Shown piece by piece: positions 27,353 through 34,956 of a DNA stretch of 64,000 bases. The notes beneath the pieces were generated by a model, which searched no databases, had not been told where the DNA came from, and worked only from the letters and a program-made list of their open reading frames with translations. The position numbers and the translations under genes are program-made. The first letter of the stretch is position 1. Every line of letters begins with the position of its first letter. Origin of the DNA: M3007 sp046316495 (GTDB taxonomy: Bacteria > Bacteroidota > Bacteroidia > Chitinophagales > Saprospiraceae); assembly GCA_046316495.1 (NCBI GenBank), contig JBKDAM010000104.1, positions 4,345-68,344 of the forward strand, given 5' to 3'.

Positions 27353-28375
27353 TTAATCAAACAAAGAATCGTATTGATTACCGCCGCGTTCTGCTTTTCC
27401 GGGCACCTGTATCGGTGCGTTCAGGTCGAGGGTACTTGCTGCATTTTTGGATTGGTTGATGATGGACTGTTTTTCACCGCCAAGGAGCATGGATACCCCT
27501 TCTTTTTCCCATTTTTCCAGCAATTCGAGGCCTTCTTCTTCAAAGACCCCATTTTGCAGGTCGATGGAGTCCATCACGTTACGGCTCATGTCCATGAATC
27601 GCTCCATTTCACCTACTTTTTGGCCCACATCATTCGCCATTGCTTCCAGGGCCATATCGTACATATATTTTTTATCGGAGTTGCCGCTCAGGATAGCCTG
27701 AGCGGAGCGCATTGCGGAGTGGCTTGCCTTGATGGCTTTGTACTCCTGTTCTTTTACAGATACCTGATCCTTCAGGTCTTCCAGCATGATCTCGGAGTTT
27801 TCATACATTTTGACGAGCACCCGGTAGAGGACCTCCATTCGTTTGTAGAGATCATCCAGTTTCATATTGGACTCTTGAAGTCTTCCTGCTTTCCGAGCTT
27901 TCAAGACCATGATAGAATCTCGGCCAACTTCTTTTGCTTTACTGGCAAGGCCGAGGTTGTTTTGGATGTCCCGTTGGTTTTGTTTGATCATTTCAGACAG
28001 CTTATACATTTGGCCTTTAAGATTGGCGATTTGGGTACTCATTTTACCCAAGCTGCTTTTTAGGTCATCAATATAGCTTTTCAGGATACCGATGGGGTCA
28101 ATCTGTACAAAAATGCCCGTAATCCACCGCATAATTGACTTGTACATGTACCAGACCAGGTTGCGCACTTTGGGATCAAGGAGGATATAGACCAAACCAC
28201 CCAAGACTCCGAGACCAATGGCCAAATTGACGCCTTCCCAGACTATTTTAGTTAGGATGGGCAATAAATAATAGGCAGCTGCTGCAATTCCTGCTACTAA
28301 AAACAGGCCTCCTGTTACTCCTTCGGGGCGTTGCCAGAACGATTTGGGTTTAACCGGTTGAAAATCAGTATTCAT
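27353..28375 (-). CDS. Membrane-anchored coiled-coil protein, hypothetical
   Basis: A 340-residue protein. Two membrane helices near the N-terminus (~22-42 and ~48-68) are followed by a long, charged, mostly alpha-helical cytoplasmic part (~95-280) with a PspA/IM30-like look: AIKASHSAMRSAQAILSG, and alternating K/E helices. The C-terminal tail is Gly/Asn-rich and acidic (YDSLFD). A TAATTTTG box on the minus strand lies only 8 bases from the ATG, implying an almost leaderless mRNA. It probably works with the next upstream coiled-coil gene on the same strand, perhaps as a membrane-stress or scaffold pair. No enzyme motif. Function not known. Confidence 0.7.
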   Translation of the reverse strand: MNTDFQPVKPKSFWQRPEGVTGGLFLVAGIAAAAYYLLPILTKIVWEGVNLAIGLGVLGGLVYILLDPKVRNLVWYMYKSIMRWITGIFVQIDPIGILKSYIDDLKSSLGKMSTQIANLKGQMYKLSEMIKQNQRDIQNNLGLASKAKEVGRDSIMVLKARKAGRLQESNMKLDDLYKRMEVLYRVLVKMYENSEIMLEDLKDQVSVKEQEYKAIKASHSAMRSAQAILSGNSDKKYMYDMALEAMANDVGQKVGEMERFMDMSRNVMDSIDLQNGVFEEEGLELLEKWEKEGVSMLLGGEKQSIINQSKNAASTLDLNAPIQVPGKAERGGNQYDSLFD

Positions 28376-28382
28376 TTTTAAA

Positions 28383-28390
28383 CAAAATTA
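28383..28390 (-). promoter_or_regulatory. Bacteroidota -7 box (TAATTTTG on the minus strand)
   Basis: CAAAATTA on the plus strand. It is very close to the ATG at 28375, so transcription would start within a few bases of the start codon. Confidence 0.35.
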
Positions 28391-28523
28391 AGCAATCTAT
28401 CGCTGGATATCCTTAATCGGACGGAGTGGGCGATTACATTGCGTTGGTTGGTTATGATTGAATTGTTAAGTGTCGAGTCTGATTGGAAACTTTGGGGGGC
28501 TAATTTTGATGGAATTGGGAGGG

Positions 28524-29153
28524 TTATAGGTATTGCTTCATTTTTTCAATATCCCCATTAAGTTGGTCGATGACGGAATGGAAGGTGGCCTCGAAATCGG
28601 CTTTGGTGGTTTCGATTTTGAGGGTGCTTTCGTTAATTTCGGACTGTAGTTGTTGGATTCGCTGACGATTGCTTTCCATCTGTTGGGTAAGAGCCTCTAT
28701 TTGTCGGGATTTTTCTTGAATATCCTGTTGGAGTTGTTCTGCTTCTTGTTCTCGGTTGCCGATTAGTTTTGCTCGTTGTTGAGCATGCGCTTCTTCGAAT
28801 TTAGCTTGTTCGCCTTGAAGCACTTGGACATACTGTTGAGCGGATTCGAGCAGTTTTGCCTGATTAACCCCCATGGTTTGGGCTACTGCGAAGGCAGATT
28901 TAAAACGGGTTGATTCATCCATCGCCATTTGACCGAGGCCAGCGAGGGATTGTCGGAACTCAAAATAGTCGAAGCCTGGTTGGTTGTTTTGCTCGAGGGC
29001 ACTGGCTAGGATTTCCAGGAAACGATTGCTGACAGCTCCAGGTTGCGCGGAGGGTGTCTGGTTGGCAGTGTTAGGGGCGGTTGGTTGCTCAGCGGGGGCG
29101 GCGTTTTCTTCAACGATGAAGATTGACTTGAATTTTTTAATTAAATCACTCAT
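28524..29153 (-). CDS. Coiled-coil protein, hypothetical
   Basis: A 209-residue soluble protein. A short basic/hydrophobic N-terminus (LIKKFKSIFIVEE), a Pro/Ala/Gln-rich linker (~18-42), a compact helical domain (~43-105, FLEILASALEQNNQPGFDYF) and a long Q/E-rich coiled coil (~110-200) can be seen. No signal peptide or enzyme motif. It lies 148 bases upstream of the membrane-anchored coiled-coil gene on the same strand, and the two likely form a functional pair. The compact domain followed by coiled coil suggests an oligomeric adaptor; the role is unknown. Confidence 0.7.
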   Translation of the reverse strand: MSDLIKKFKSIFIVEENAAPAEQPTAPNTANQTPSAQPGAVSNRFLEILASALEQNNQPGFDYFEFRQSLAGLGQMAMDESTRFKSAFAVAQTMGVNQAKLLESAQQYVQVLQGEQAKFEEAHAQQRAKLIGNREQEAEQLQQDIQEKSRQIEALTQQMESNRQRIQQLQSEINESTLKIETTKADFEATFHSVIDQLNGDIEKMKQYL

Positions 29154-29373
29154 AATAGCAGCTGAACGATTTTCCTGAAAATGGGTTAATAGAGGATTGG
29201 TCGGTCAAAATTGCCCGATAGCTTTCGGAATATTCGTTGAAGAGCAATATTCGGGCAAATTAGGTGGAGATCCACTTAATTTGTCGTCCATTGACGGATA
29301 TTATCCGACAAAGGAAAGGAATTTGAGATGATTCGTACTATTTCGCAAATGATTTTTTCCTTTGCAGTCTGAT

Positions 29374-30099
29374 ATGACATTTGAGATTACTATTCCTGTA
29401 TTAAATGAAGCCGAGACCCTGGTGCGGCAAGTTCGGATCCTTCATGATTTTCTTTTAGAACGTTTTCCGGATAGTTCTAAATGGCGCATTGTGATAGCAG
29501 ACAATGGCAGTACGGACGACACCCCGCACTTAGCTGCTGCCTTGGGCGATGAGTTGCCGGAAGTTTGTTTGGTCCGAGTTCCGGAGAAAGGTGTTGGCTT
29601 GGCATTGAAGACCTCCTGGGAGCAAAGTAAGGCGGACATGGTAGGCTACATGGACCTGGATTTGGCCACCGATTTGCGTCATTTTGTTCAGGCCTACAAC
29701 GCCATTGCGACGGAGGGTTATGATTTGGTTTACGGTACTCGTCTCCACCGACGGTCGAAGGTAGTTGGCCGCACACTGAAGCGGGAAATTACCTCTCGAA
29801 TCTTTAATCTGATTGTACGTTGGTATTTAGGCACACGATTTTCGGATGGCATGTGTGGCTTTAAGTGGTTGAAGCGGGAGCATGTGGCTTCCTTGAGGGC
29901 TGGTGGAGCGGTGAGTAACGGCTGGTTTTTTAGCACAGAGTTGTTGGCCATTGCAGAGTGGAAAGGATTAAAATGTTGTGAGTTGCCGGTTAACTGGACG
30001 GACGATGCGGCAAACAGCAAGGTGAATATACCGAGATTAGCTAAGCAATACCTGCAGGCGATGGCGGTTTTGCGCAAAAATAAACCATCGAAAAGATGA
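29374..30099 (+). CDS. Family 2 glycosyltransferase (dolichol-phosphate-mannose-synthase-like)
   Basis: About 241 residues from ATG 29374 (an in-frame TTG at 29362 would add four residues). GT-A fold motifs: ITIPVLNEAETL at the N-terminus, ADNGSTDDT, the metal-binding DLDLATD (DxD-type), and GTRLHRRSKV ... DGMCGFKWLKRE. It has no C-terminal membrane helices. It transfers a sugar, probably to a polyprenyl phosphate or another lipid acceptor. It overlaps the next gene by ATGA, which implies translational coupling. A TTCCTTTG box (29357-29364) lies just before the start. Confidence 0.88.
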   Translation: MTFEITIPVLNEAETLVRQVRILHDFLLERFPDSSKWRIVIADNGSTDDTPHLAAALGDELPEVCLVRVPEKGVGLALKTSWEQSKADMVGYMDLDLATDLRHFVQAYNAIATEGYDLVYGTRLHRRSKVVGRTLKREITSRIFNLIVRWYLGTRFSDGMCGFKWLKREHVASLRAGGAVSNGWFFSTELLAIAEWKGLKCCELPVNWTDDAANSKVNIPRLAKQYLQAMAVLRKNKPSKR

Positions 30100-31052
30100 A
30101 AACAAGTCAGTTCAATTTTGGGAAATGGAGTCTTTCCCGCGTGGTACGCTGGACGGTGTTACTAGTGGTTGGGGGCTGGGTTCTACTGAATTGGCACGGG
30201 GATAGAACCGTTAACGAATTGGCTATTCGGTACACCTATCCAGAATCAAAGTGGGTGACCATCGAAAACCAGGCCATCCATTATCGTGATAAAGGGAAAG
30301 GACCTGTTCTACTCTTACTCCATGATGAGGGGAGTTCAATGCATACCTGGGCGCGCTGGACCGACACGCTTTCGCAGAAATACCGGGTGATCAGCGTTGA
30401 TTTGCCGGGTTTTGGCTTGACGGGCCCCAATCTTCGCGGGAGTTATAGTTCATTCATGTACGCCAGCTTTATACAACAGTTGACCGACAGTTTGCGCCTT
30501 AGTACCTTTTCGTTGGCTGGAGTTGGAATGGGTGCACAGATTGCCTGGTTTTATGCCGCTGAGCACCCTGGCAGGGTTGAAAAGCTGGTATTAATTGGTT
30601 CGAAGGGTTTTGAGAAGAGCAGTGCATCCTGGGTGACCCTTTTTGCTCAAACCCCGGTATTGAATAGGGTGATGTGGGTTATTACGCCCAAGGAGTTTTT
30701 TCGTCTTCTATTGGAGGAAGTATATGCAGATGATCGAATGGTAACAGACTCCTTGGTAATCCGTCATTTTGAATTGACCTTACGGCCTGGAAATCGGAAG
30801 GCCTTTACGAGCCGAGCGTCGGTTCGGGACAATCGCCCGCCAGTTGATTTTATAGAAAAAATTCGGGTACCGACCTTAATTATGTGGGGAGCGGAGGATG
30901 CTTTAATTTCCACACAGCATGCGTACGATTTTCATAGGCAAATCCGAGGTTCCTTCATTAAAATATACCAGAACAGCGGACATTGGCCCCAGGAAGAGCG
31001 GCCAGTTGAATCGGCAATGGATGTGCAGGCATTTTTGGAGGACCGGTTTTAG
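30096..31052 (+). CDS. Alpha/beta-hydrolase-fold protein lacking the nucleophile, membrane-anchored
   Basis: A 318-residue protein. One N-terminal membrane helix (~18-34) is followed by an alpha/beta-hydrolase domain: GPVLLLLHDEGSSMHTW, VDLPGFGLTGP, the elbow LAGVGMGAQIAW, and the C-terminal acid and histidine regions (WGAED, D268; NSGHW, H296). The elbow normally reads G-x-S-x-G, but here residue 144 is Gly (codon gga, 30525-30527), and the usual H-G-x-G oxyanion loop reads H-D-E-G. Acid and histidine are kept. It is therefore probably not a serine hydrolase; it may bind a ligand or be a pseudo-enzyme. Translationally coupled to the glycosyltransferase by a 4-base overlap, so a role in the same glycolipid pathway is likely. 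Confidence 0.8.
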   Translation: MKTSQFNFGKWSLSRVVRWTVLLVVGGWVLLNWHGDRTVNELAIRYTYPESKWVTIENQAIHYRDKGKGPVLLLLHDEGSSMHTWARWTDTLSQKYRVISVDLPGFGLTGPNLRGSYSSFMYASFIQQLTDSLRLSTFSLAGVGMGAQIAWFYAAEHPGRVEKLVLIGSKGFEKSSASWVTLFAQTPVLNRVMWVITPKEFFRLLLEEVYADDRMVTDSLVIRHFELTLRPGNRKAFTSRASVRDNRPPVDFIEKIRVPTLIMWGAEDALISTQHAYDFHRQIRGSFIKIYQNSGHWPQEERPVESAMDVQAFLEDRF

Positions 31053-31142
31053 AATAGGTGGCGCGGGAGTACTTTTTTGTGCTAAAAAAAGACAAGCTAC
31101 TGCAAATATTTAATTGGGTTCGGTTGTTTGATTTTGTTGTTA

Positions 31143-31150
31143 TACATTTG
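31143..31150 (+). promoter_or_regulatory. Possible -7 box (TACATTTG)
   Basis: An exact TAnnTTTG match 140 bases before the PorP/SprF start. It would give a leader of about 130 bases. No clear -33 element. Confidence 0.3.
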
Positions 31151-31289
31151 AGCGGACAAAGTGGGAGGAGGAGCTGGTCGTCGACTTGGCTAACATTCAC
31201 TCGGGGTGGCTTCAGTTGAAAGCAGGTTAAATTTTTAACGAAAGAAATAGCTTGGCTGATTGTTCGTTTTGAAACTAGAAGAGCAAAAA

Positions 31290-32303
31290 ATGATTCGTTA
31301 TTTTCGCAAGAGCAGCTGGTTGCTGGGTTTAGTGCTGGTTGGGTCCCTGCAGGCGCAGGATCCGATTTTTTCGCAGTATTACGCAACGCCCTTGCAGATC
31401 AATCCTGCTTTTGCGGGCAGTGCTTTTGCACCCCGGTTTGGTATCGGGTATAGGCACCAATGGCAGGGTTTTGACCGGGCGTATACCACTTACGCAGGGT
31501 TTTATGAGCAGAGTTTAGATCACCTAAATAGCGGGATAGGATTTCATATAGAAGGAGATGATGCAGGAAATGGCATCCTGAAAACTACCCGAGTTTCTGG
31601 GCACTATGCTTATCGGCTGATGATTAATAAGACCACCGGGATAAAAATCGGGGTAGAGGCAGGTGCCTACCAGTCTAGATTAGATTGGGACAAGTTAATT
31701 TTTCCGGATCAGATTGACCCAGTGAATGGGGTAGGTAATTTGACCGCGGAGCAGCGACCTGACCGCTTGACTCGGACACGGTTGGACCTATCAAGCGGTT
31801 TATTGTTGTTTAGTGAGCGTTTGTGGTTAGGGGTGTCCTTGAAGCACCTCAATACACCTTCAGAAACCTTTTTATTGGTCAATGATAACTTGGCGAGGGG
31901 GCTACCGATTCGATACACCTTGCATGGGGGGATTGATATTATGCTACAGCCAGATACTAAAAAGGAAAGTGCTGCGTTTTTATCACCTAATTTCCTTTTT
32001 GTATCGCAGGGGCCTTACCAGCAGTTGAATATAGGGTCTTATGCAGGGTTGGGTTCTTTTTTTGCAGGAGCTTGGTGGCGGCACACGGTTGATCAGAATG
32101 CGGATGCAGCGATTTTTTTGGTGGGATTTAGGCAGGGAATTTACAAGATTGGGTTGACTTATGATGCGACGACGTCGAGGTTATCGGGGGTGTCTGGAGG
32201 TGCCTATGAGATGACGATGAGTTTTTTCCTCGATAAAGATGAAAATTTGAAAAAAAAGAAAAAGCGGAAAGAGAACGCGGAATGCCCGCAGTTTTTTCGA
32301 TAA
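31290..32303 (+). CDS. Type IX secretion system membrane protein PorP/SprF family
   Basis: About 337 residues from ATG 31290; the in-frame TTG/ATG extension to 31260 is not needed, because a signal peptide starts at MIRYFRKSSWLLGL and ends near LQAQ. The family start DPIFSQYYATPLQINPAFAG follows directly. The rest is a beta-barrel with alternating strands and glycine turns, ending in YEMTMSFFLDKDE and a lysine-rich tail. Family members sit in the outer membrane and help secrete or anchor particular T9SS cargoes. It stands 163 bases before a GldJ-like gene, in line with a gliding/T9SS role. Confidence 0.9.
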   Translation: MIRYFRKSSWLLGLVLVGSLQAQDPIFSQYYATPLQINPAFAGSAFAPRFGIGYRHQWQGFDRAYTTYAGFYEQSLDHLNSGIGFHIEGDDAGNGILKTTRVSGHYAYRLMINKTTGIKIGVEAGAYQSRLDWDKLIFPDQIDPVNGVGNLTAEQRPDRLTRTRLDLSSGLLLFSERLWLGVSLKHLNTPSETFLLVNDNLARGLPIRYTLHGGIDIMLQPDTKKESAAFLSPNFLFVSQGPYQQLNIGSYAGLGSFFAGAWWRHTVDQNADAAIFLVGFRQGIYKIGLTYDATTSRLSGVSGGAYEMTMSFFLDKDENLKKKKKRKENAECPQFFR

Positions 32304-32423
32304 AGCCACCTTTTTGCCAATATAAAACTGCTTTCACCTAATTATTTGGAATTAACGTTCTGCAAGATTATTTTTTTATTCGTTAAATAATGCTACCAGG
32401 CATTTTGAATGCGTTGAATTAAT

Positions 32424-32431
32424 TACTTTTG
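32424..32431 (+). promoter_or_regulatory. Bacteroidota promoter of the GldJ-like gene
   Basis: -7 box TACTTTTG, with TTTG at 32404-32407 as a possible -33 element (16-base spacer, slightly short). The ATG follows at 32466. Confidence 0.5.
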
Positions 32432-32465
32432 CGGTTCGTTTTCTCAAACCTGATTCTTTAATACA

Positions 32466-33965
32466 ATGAAAAAAACGCTCATTCACGGGTTTAGCTTTGT
32501 TTTGTTGGGACTTTTAGTAGCCAGCTGCGGTAGCAAAAAAGAGCAATCTTCTACTACTGGTTGGAACTTAAACGACCAAAAATGGGGTGGTTTTGAAAAA
32601 GTGGACTATGAAGGCCAATCCACCGGCCCCAACCTCGTATTGGTCGAGGGTGGCACTTTTACTATGGGTCTCACCGAGCAGGATGTGACCTATGAATGGA
32701 ACAATGTAGCTCGTAGGGTTACGGTTAGTTCCTTTTACATGGATGAAACTGAAATTTCAAACCTTGAATACCGCGAGTACCTATTTTGGTTGCAGCGTGT
32801 TTATGGGGAGACTTACCCAGAGGTTCCACGTCGAGCTCTTCCTGATACGCTGGTTTGGCGCGAGGAACTGTCTTACAATGAGCCTCTAGTAGAAACTTAT
32901 TTCCGTCACCCTGCTTTCATGGATTATCCAGTAGTGGGTGTTAACTGGAATCAGGCGGTGGAGTACTGCAAATGGCGTACAGACCGTGTGAACGAAGCTA
33001 TTCTTATCAAGAAAGGCATCTTAAATGTAAATCCTGATCAGAAGGACGCTGATAATTTCGTAACAGATGCGTACTTGGTTGGTCAGTATGAGGGTAGTGT
33101 TCGCAAGAACCTTCCAGATGTTCGTTCAGGTGGAGAGCGTCGCGTGCGCTTAGAAGATGGCATTGTGCTTCCTGAATACCGCCTTCCAACAGAGGCTGAA
33201 TGGGAGTTCGCAGCGCTTTCTCTAATCGGAACGCAAGCGGCGAGCAAAGACGAGTTAATTACAGATCGTCGCATCTACACTTGGGATGGCAATACCACTC
33301 GCTACCAAAAGCGCAACAAATACCAAGGTAAAATGTTAGCCAACTTCCGTCGCAGCTCTGGTGACTACGGTGGTATGTCTGGTGCATTGAACGATAAAGC
33401 ATTCACTCCATCTCCTGTTCGTTCCAATTGGCCAAACGACAATGGTTTGTACAACATGGCGGGCAACGTAAATGAGTGGACTGCCGACATGTACCGTCCA
33501 ATGACTTCCTCCGATCTTCGCGAGGTGGAAACACAGGATTTGAACCCTTACCGCGGTAATAAGTTCATGACCAAAGTAATTGACCCTGAAACGAATGCTC
33601 CAATCGAGAAAGACAGCTTGGGTCGTTTGGTGTTCCAGTTAGTAGATACTACTTCTACTGCGCTGCGCGACAACTACAAGCGTCCTGAAGTGTACAATTA
33701 TTTGGACGGTGATAAAGAGTCCAACGTGGAGTACCGCTATGGCTTGAGCACATTGATTAGCGACAAGGCGCGGGTGATCAAAGGTGGTTCTTGGGCTGAC
33801 CGTGCTTTCTGGCTTTCTCCAGGCACTCGTCGTTTCCTAGAGGAAGACAAGTCTGCTAGCACGCTTGGTTTCCGTTGTGCAATGGCTCGTTTGGGTGGGC
33901 CGGTTGGCAACAACGACAATGCGGGGAACTCTTTTAAAACAGGTAAGAAAAAACGCAGATATTAA
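32466..33965 (+). CDS. gldJ: Gliding-motility lipoprotein of the GldJ/GldK (SUMF1-like) group, most like GldJ
   Basis: A 499-residue lipoprotein with lipobox VASC (Cys ~21). A formylglycine-generating-enzyme-like (SUMF1) fold is visible: LVEGGTFTMGLTEQD, FYMDETEISNLEYREYL, PVVGVNWNQAVEYCKW, YRLPTEAEWEFAA, NMAGNVNEWTADMYRP, and the C-terminal ARVIKGGSWADRAFWLSPG and TLGFRCAM. The long insert between NEWT and KGGSW, and the phrase WLSPGTRRFLEED, fit GldJ better than GldK. GldL, GldM and GldN genes are not adjacent, which also favours GldJ. Known role in Flavobacterium: needed for gliding and for stability of GldK. Both names remain possible. Confidence 0.8.
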   Translation: MKKTLIHGFSFVLLGLLVASCGSKKEQSSTTGWNLNDQKWGGFEKVDYEGQSTGPNLVLVEGGTFTMGLTEQDVTYEWNNVARRVTVSSFYMDETEISNLEYREYLFWLQRVYGETYPEVPRRALPDTLVWREELSYNEPLVETYFRHPAFMDYPVVGVNWNQAVEYCKWRTDRVNEAILIKKGILNVNPDQKDADNFVTDAYLVGQYEGSVRKNLPDVRSGGERRVRLEDGIVLPEYRLPTEAEWEFAALSLIGTQAASKDELITDRRIYTWDGNTTRYQKRNKYQGKMLANFRRSSGDYGGMSGALNDKAFTPSPVRSNWPNDNGLYNMAGNVNEWTADMYRPMTSSDLREVETQDLNPYRGNKFMTKVIDPETNAPIEKDSLGRLVFQLVDTTSTALRDNYKRPEVYNYLDGDKESNVEYRYGLSTLISDKARVIKGGSWADRAFWLSPGTRRFLEEDKSASTLGFRCAMARLGGPVGNNDNAGNSFKTGKKKRRY

Positions 33966-33981
33966 TTAATTGATATTCAAT

Positions 33982-34029
33982 TAATTAAAAAAGCCTTTCA
34001 CGCTCACGCCTGAAAGGCTTTTTTAATTA
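33982..34029 (+). terminator. Strong terminator
   Basis: A perfect 19-bp stem from TAATTAAAAAAGCCTTTCA to its complement ending at 34029, with a 10-base loop. It separates the GldJ-like gene from the cytochrome cluster. Confidence 0.9.
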
Positions 34030-34055
34030 GGGGTTTCTATTTTTTTAAAAAGTGC

Positions 34056-34063
34056 TACCTTTC
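34056..34063 (+). promoter_or_regulatory. Near-consensus -7 box (TACCTTTC) of the cytochrome cluster
   Basis: It matches TAnnTTTG except for the last base and lies 26 bases before the ATG at 34090, just after a strong terminator. It is the best candidate promoter for the electron-transfer operon. Confidence 0.4.
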
Positions 34064-34089
34064 AGCCTTTAACGACCTAATTCCCTTCT

Positions 34090-34944
34090 ATGTCTCCTCT
34101 TGCGCACCGATTGTACATCGGTACCCTCGTTTCCATAATCGTGGTGGCTACTGTATTTTTGGCCTATTATGGTATTCCGTATTACCGAACCCCGATTGAA
34201 GAGCGATTTTATCACCCGGACCATGATTGGTTTAAGCCAAGTGGAATCTTTGGCCATGGTCTTGGAATTGTCGGTACTTTACTGATTTTAATTGGGGTAT
34301 TTGGCTACATGGCCAAGAAAAAGTATCGTTTTTTGGATCGGCTTGGACGGTTGAAGTATTGGTTGGAATTTCATATTTTCCTGTGTACACTGGGGCCGAT
34401 CATGATTCTATTTCACACGGCATTTAAATTTGGGGGGATAGTATCTGTTAGCTTTTGGAGTATGGTAGCAGTTGTCGCTAGTGGAGTAATTGGCCGATTT
34501 ATTTACATCCGGATACCAAGGACAATTGAAGGCCGTGCGTTGAGTCTGCATGAAATAAAGGATATAAAATCGGAAGTAGAGCGCACCCTTGCTGACTCGT
34601 ATCAGTTGGATATGGCGGCTTACCGTTCGTTGGTAGAGGCTATGGAACGAGTGCCAGCTGGAGGAGCTGGATGGATTAAGCGTTTCCTGGAGCGTCGGAA
34701 GATATTAACCACCCTGGGAGGCCAATTAAAAGAGCGTGGGCTTTCTCAAGCGGACAGGAAATCGGTGTTACGGCTGGTGAACAATGAAATGACTTTGAGT
34801 AGTCGGATAGAGGGCTTGCACACGATGCAGCGATTGTTCAAATACTGGCACGTTGCGCACTTGCCATTTGCTCTTATTATGCTGATTATCATGGTTATAC
34901 ACGTAGGTGTTACCTTGGCATTTGGTTATCGTTGGATTTTTTAA
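34090..34944 (+). CDS. Di-heme b type membrane protein (cytochrome b/ferric-reductase-like)
   Basis: A 284-residue protein with five predicted membrane helices (~10-29, 53-75, 91-112, 119-141 and 256-279) and a soluble cytoplasmic helical loop (~145-250). Two helices each carry a His pair exactly 14 apart: H95/H109 (EFHIFLC ... LFHTAF) and H257/H271 (AHLPFA ... VIHVGVT). That is the H-x13-H arrangement that stacks two b hemes across a membrane in cytochrome b and ferric-reductase families. H56 and H254 are additional. It lies 12 bases before the Fe-S/FAD gene. Likely role: to pass electrons from the cytoplasmic oxidoreductase or the quinone pool to periplasmic cytochromes. The exact family name cannot be settled here. 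Confidence 0.75.
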   Translation: MSPLAHRLYIGTLVSIIVVATVFLAYYGIPYYRTPIEERFYHPDHDWFKPSGIFGHGLGIVGTLLILIGVFGYMAKKKYRFLDRLGRLKYWLEFHIFLCTLGPIMILFHTAFKFGGIVSVSFWSMVAVVASGVIGRFIYIRIPRTIEGRALSLHEIKDIKSEVERTLADSYQLDMAAYRSLVEAMERVPAGGAGWIKRFLERRKILTTLGGQLKERGLSQADRKSVLRLVNNEMTLSSRIEGLHTMQRLFKYWHVAHLPFALIMLIIMVIHVGVTLAFGYRWIF

Positions 34945-34956
34945 AAGGAAGCTGTT

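Noticed and set aside
32466..33965. Naming this gene gldK
   Set aside because: GldK has the same fold, but the C-terminal insert and the WLSPGTRRFLEED phrase fit GldJ better and no gldLMN follows. Some doubt remains.
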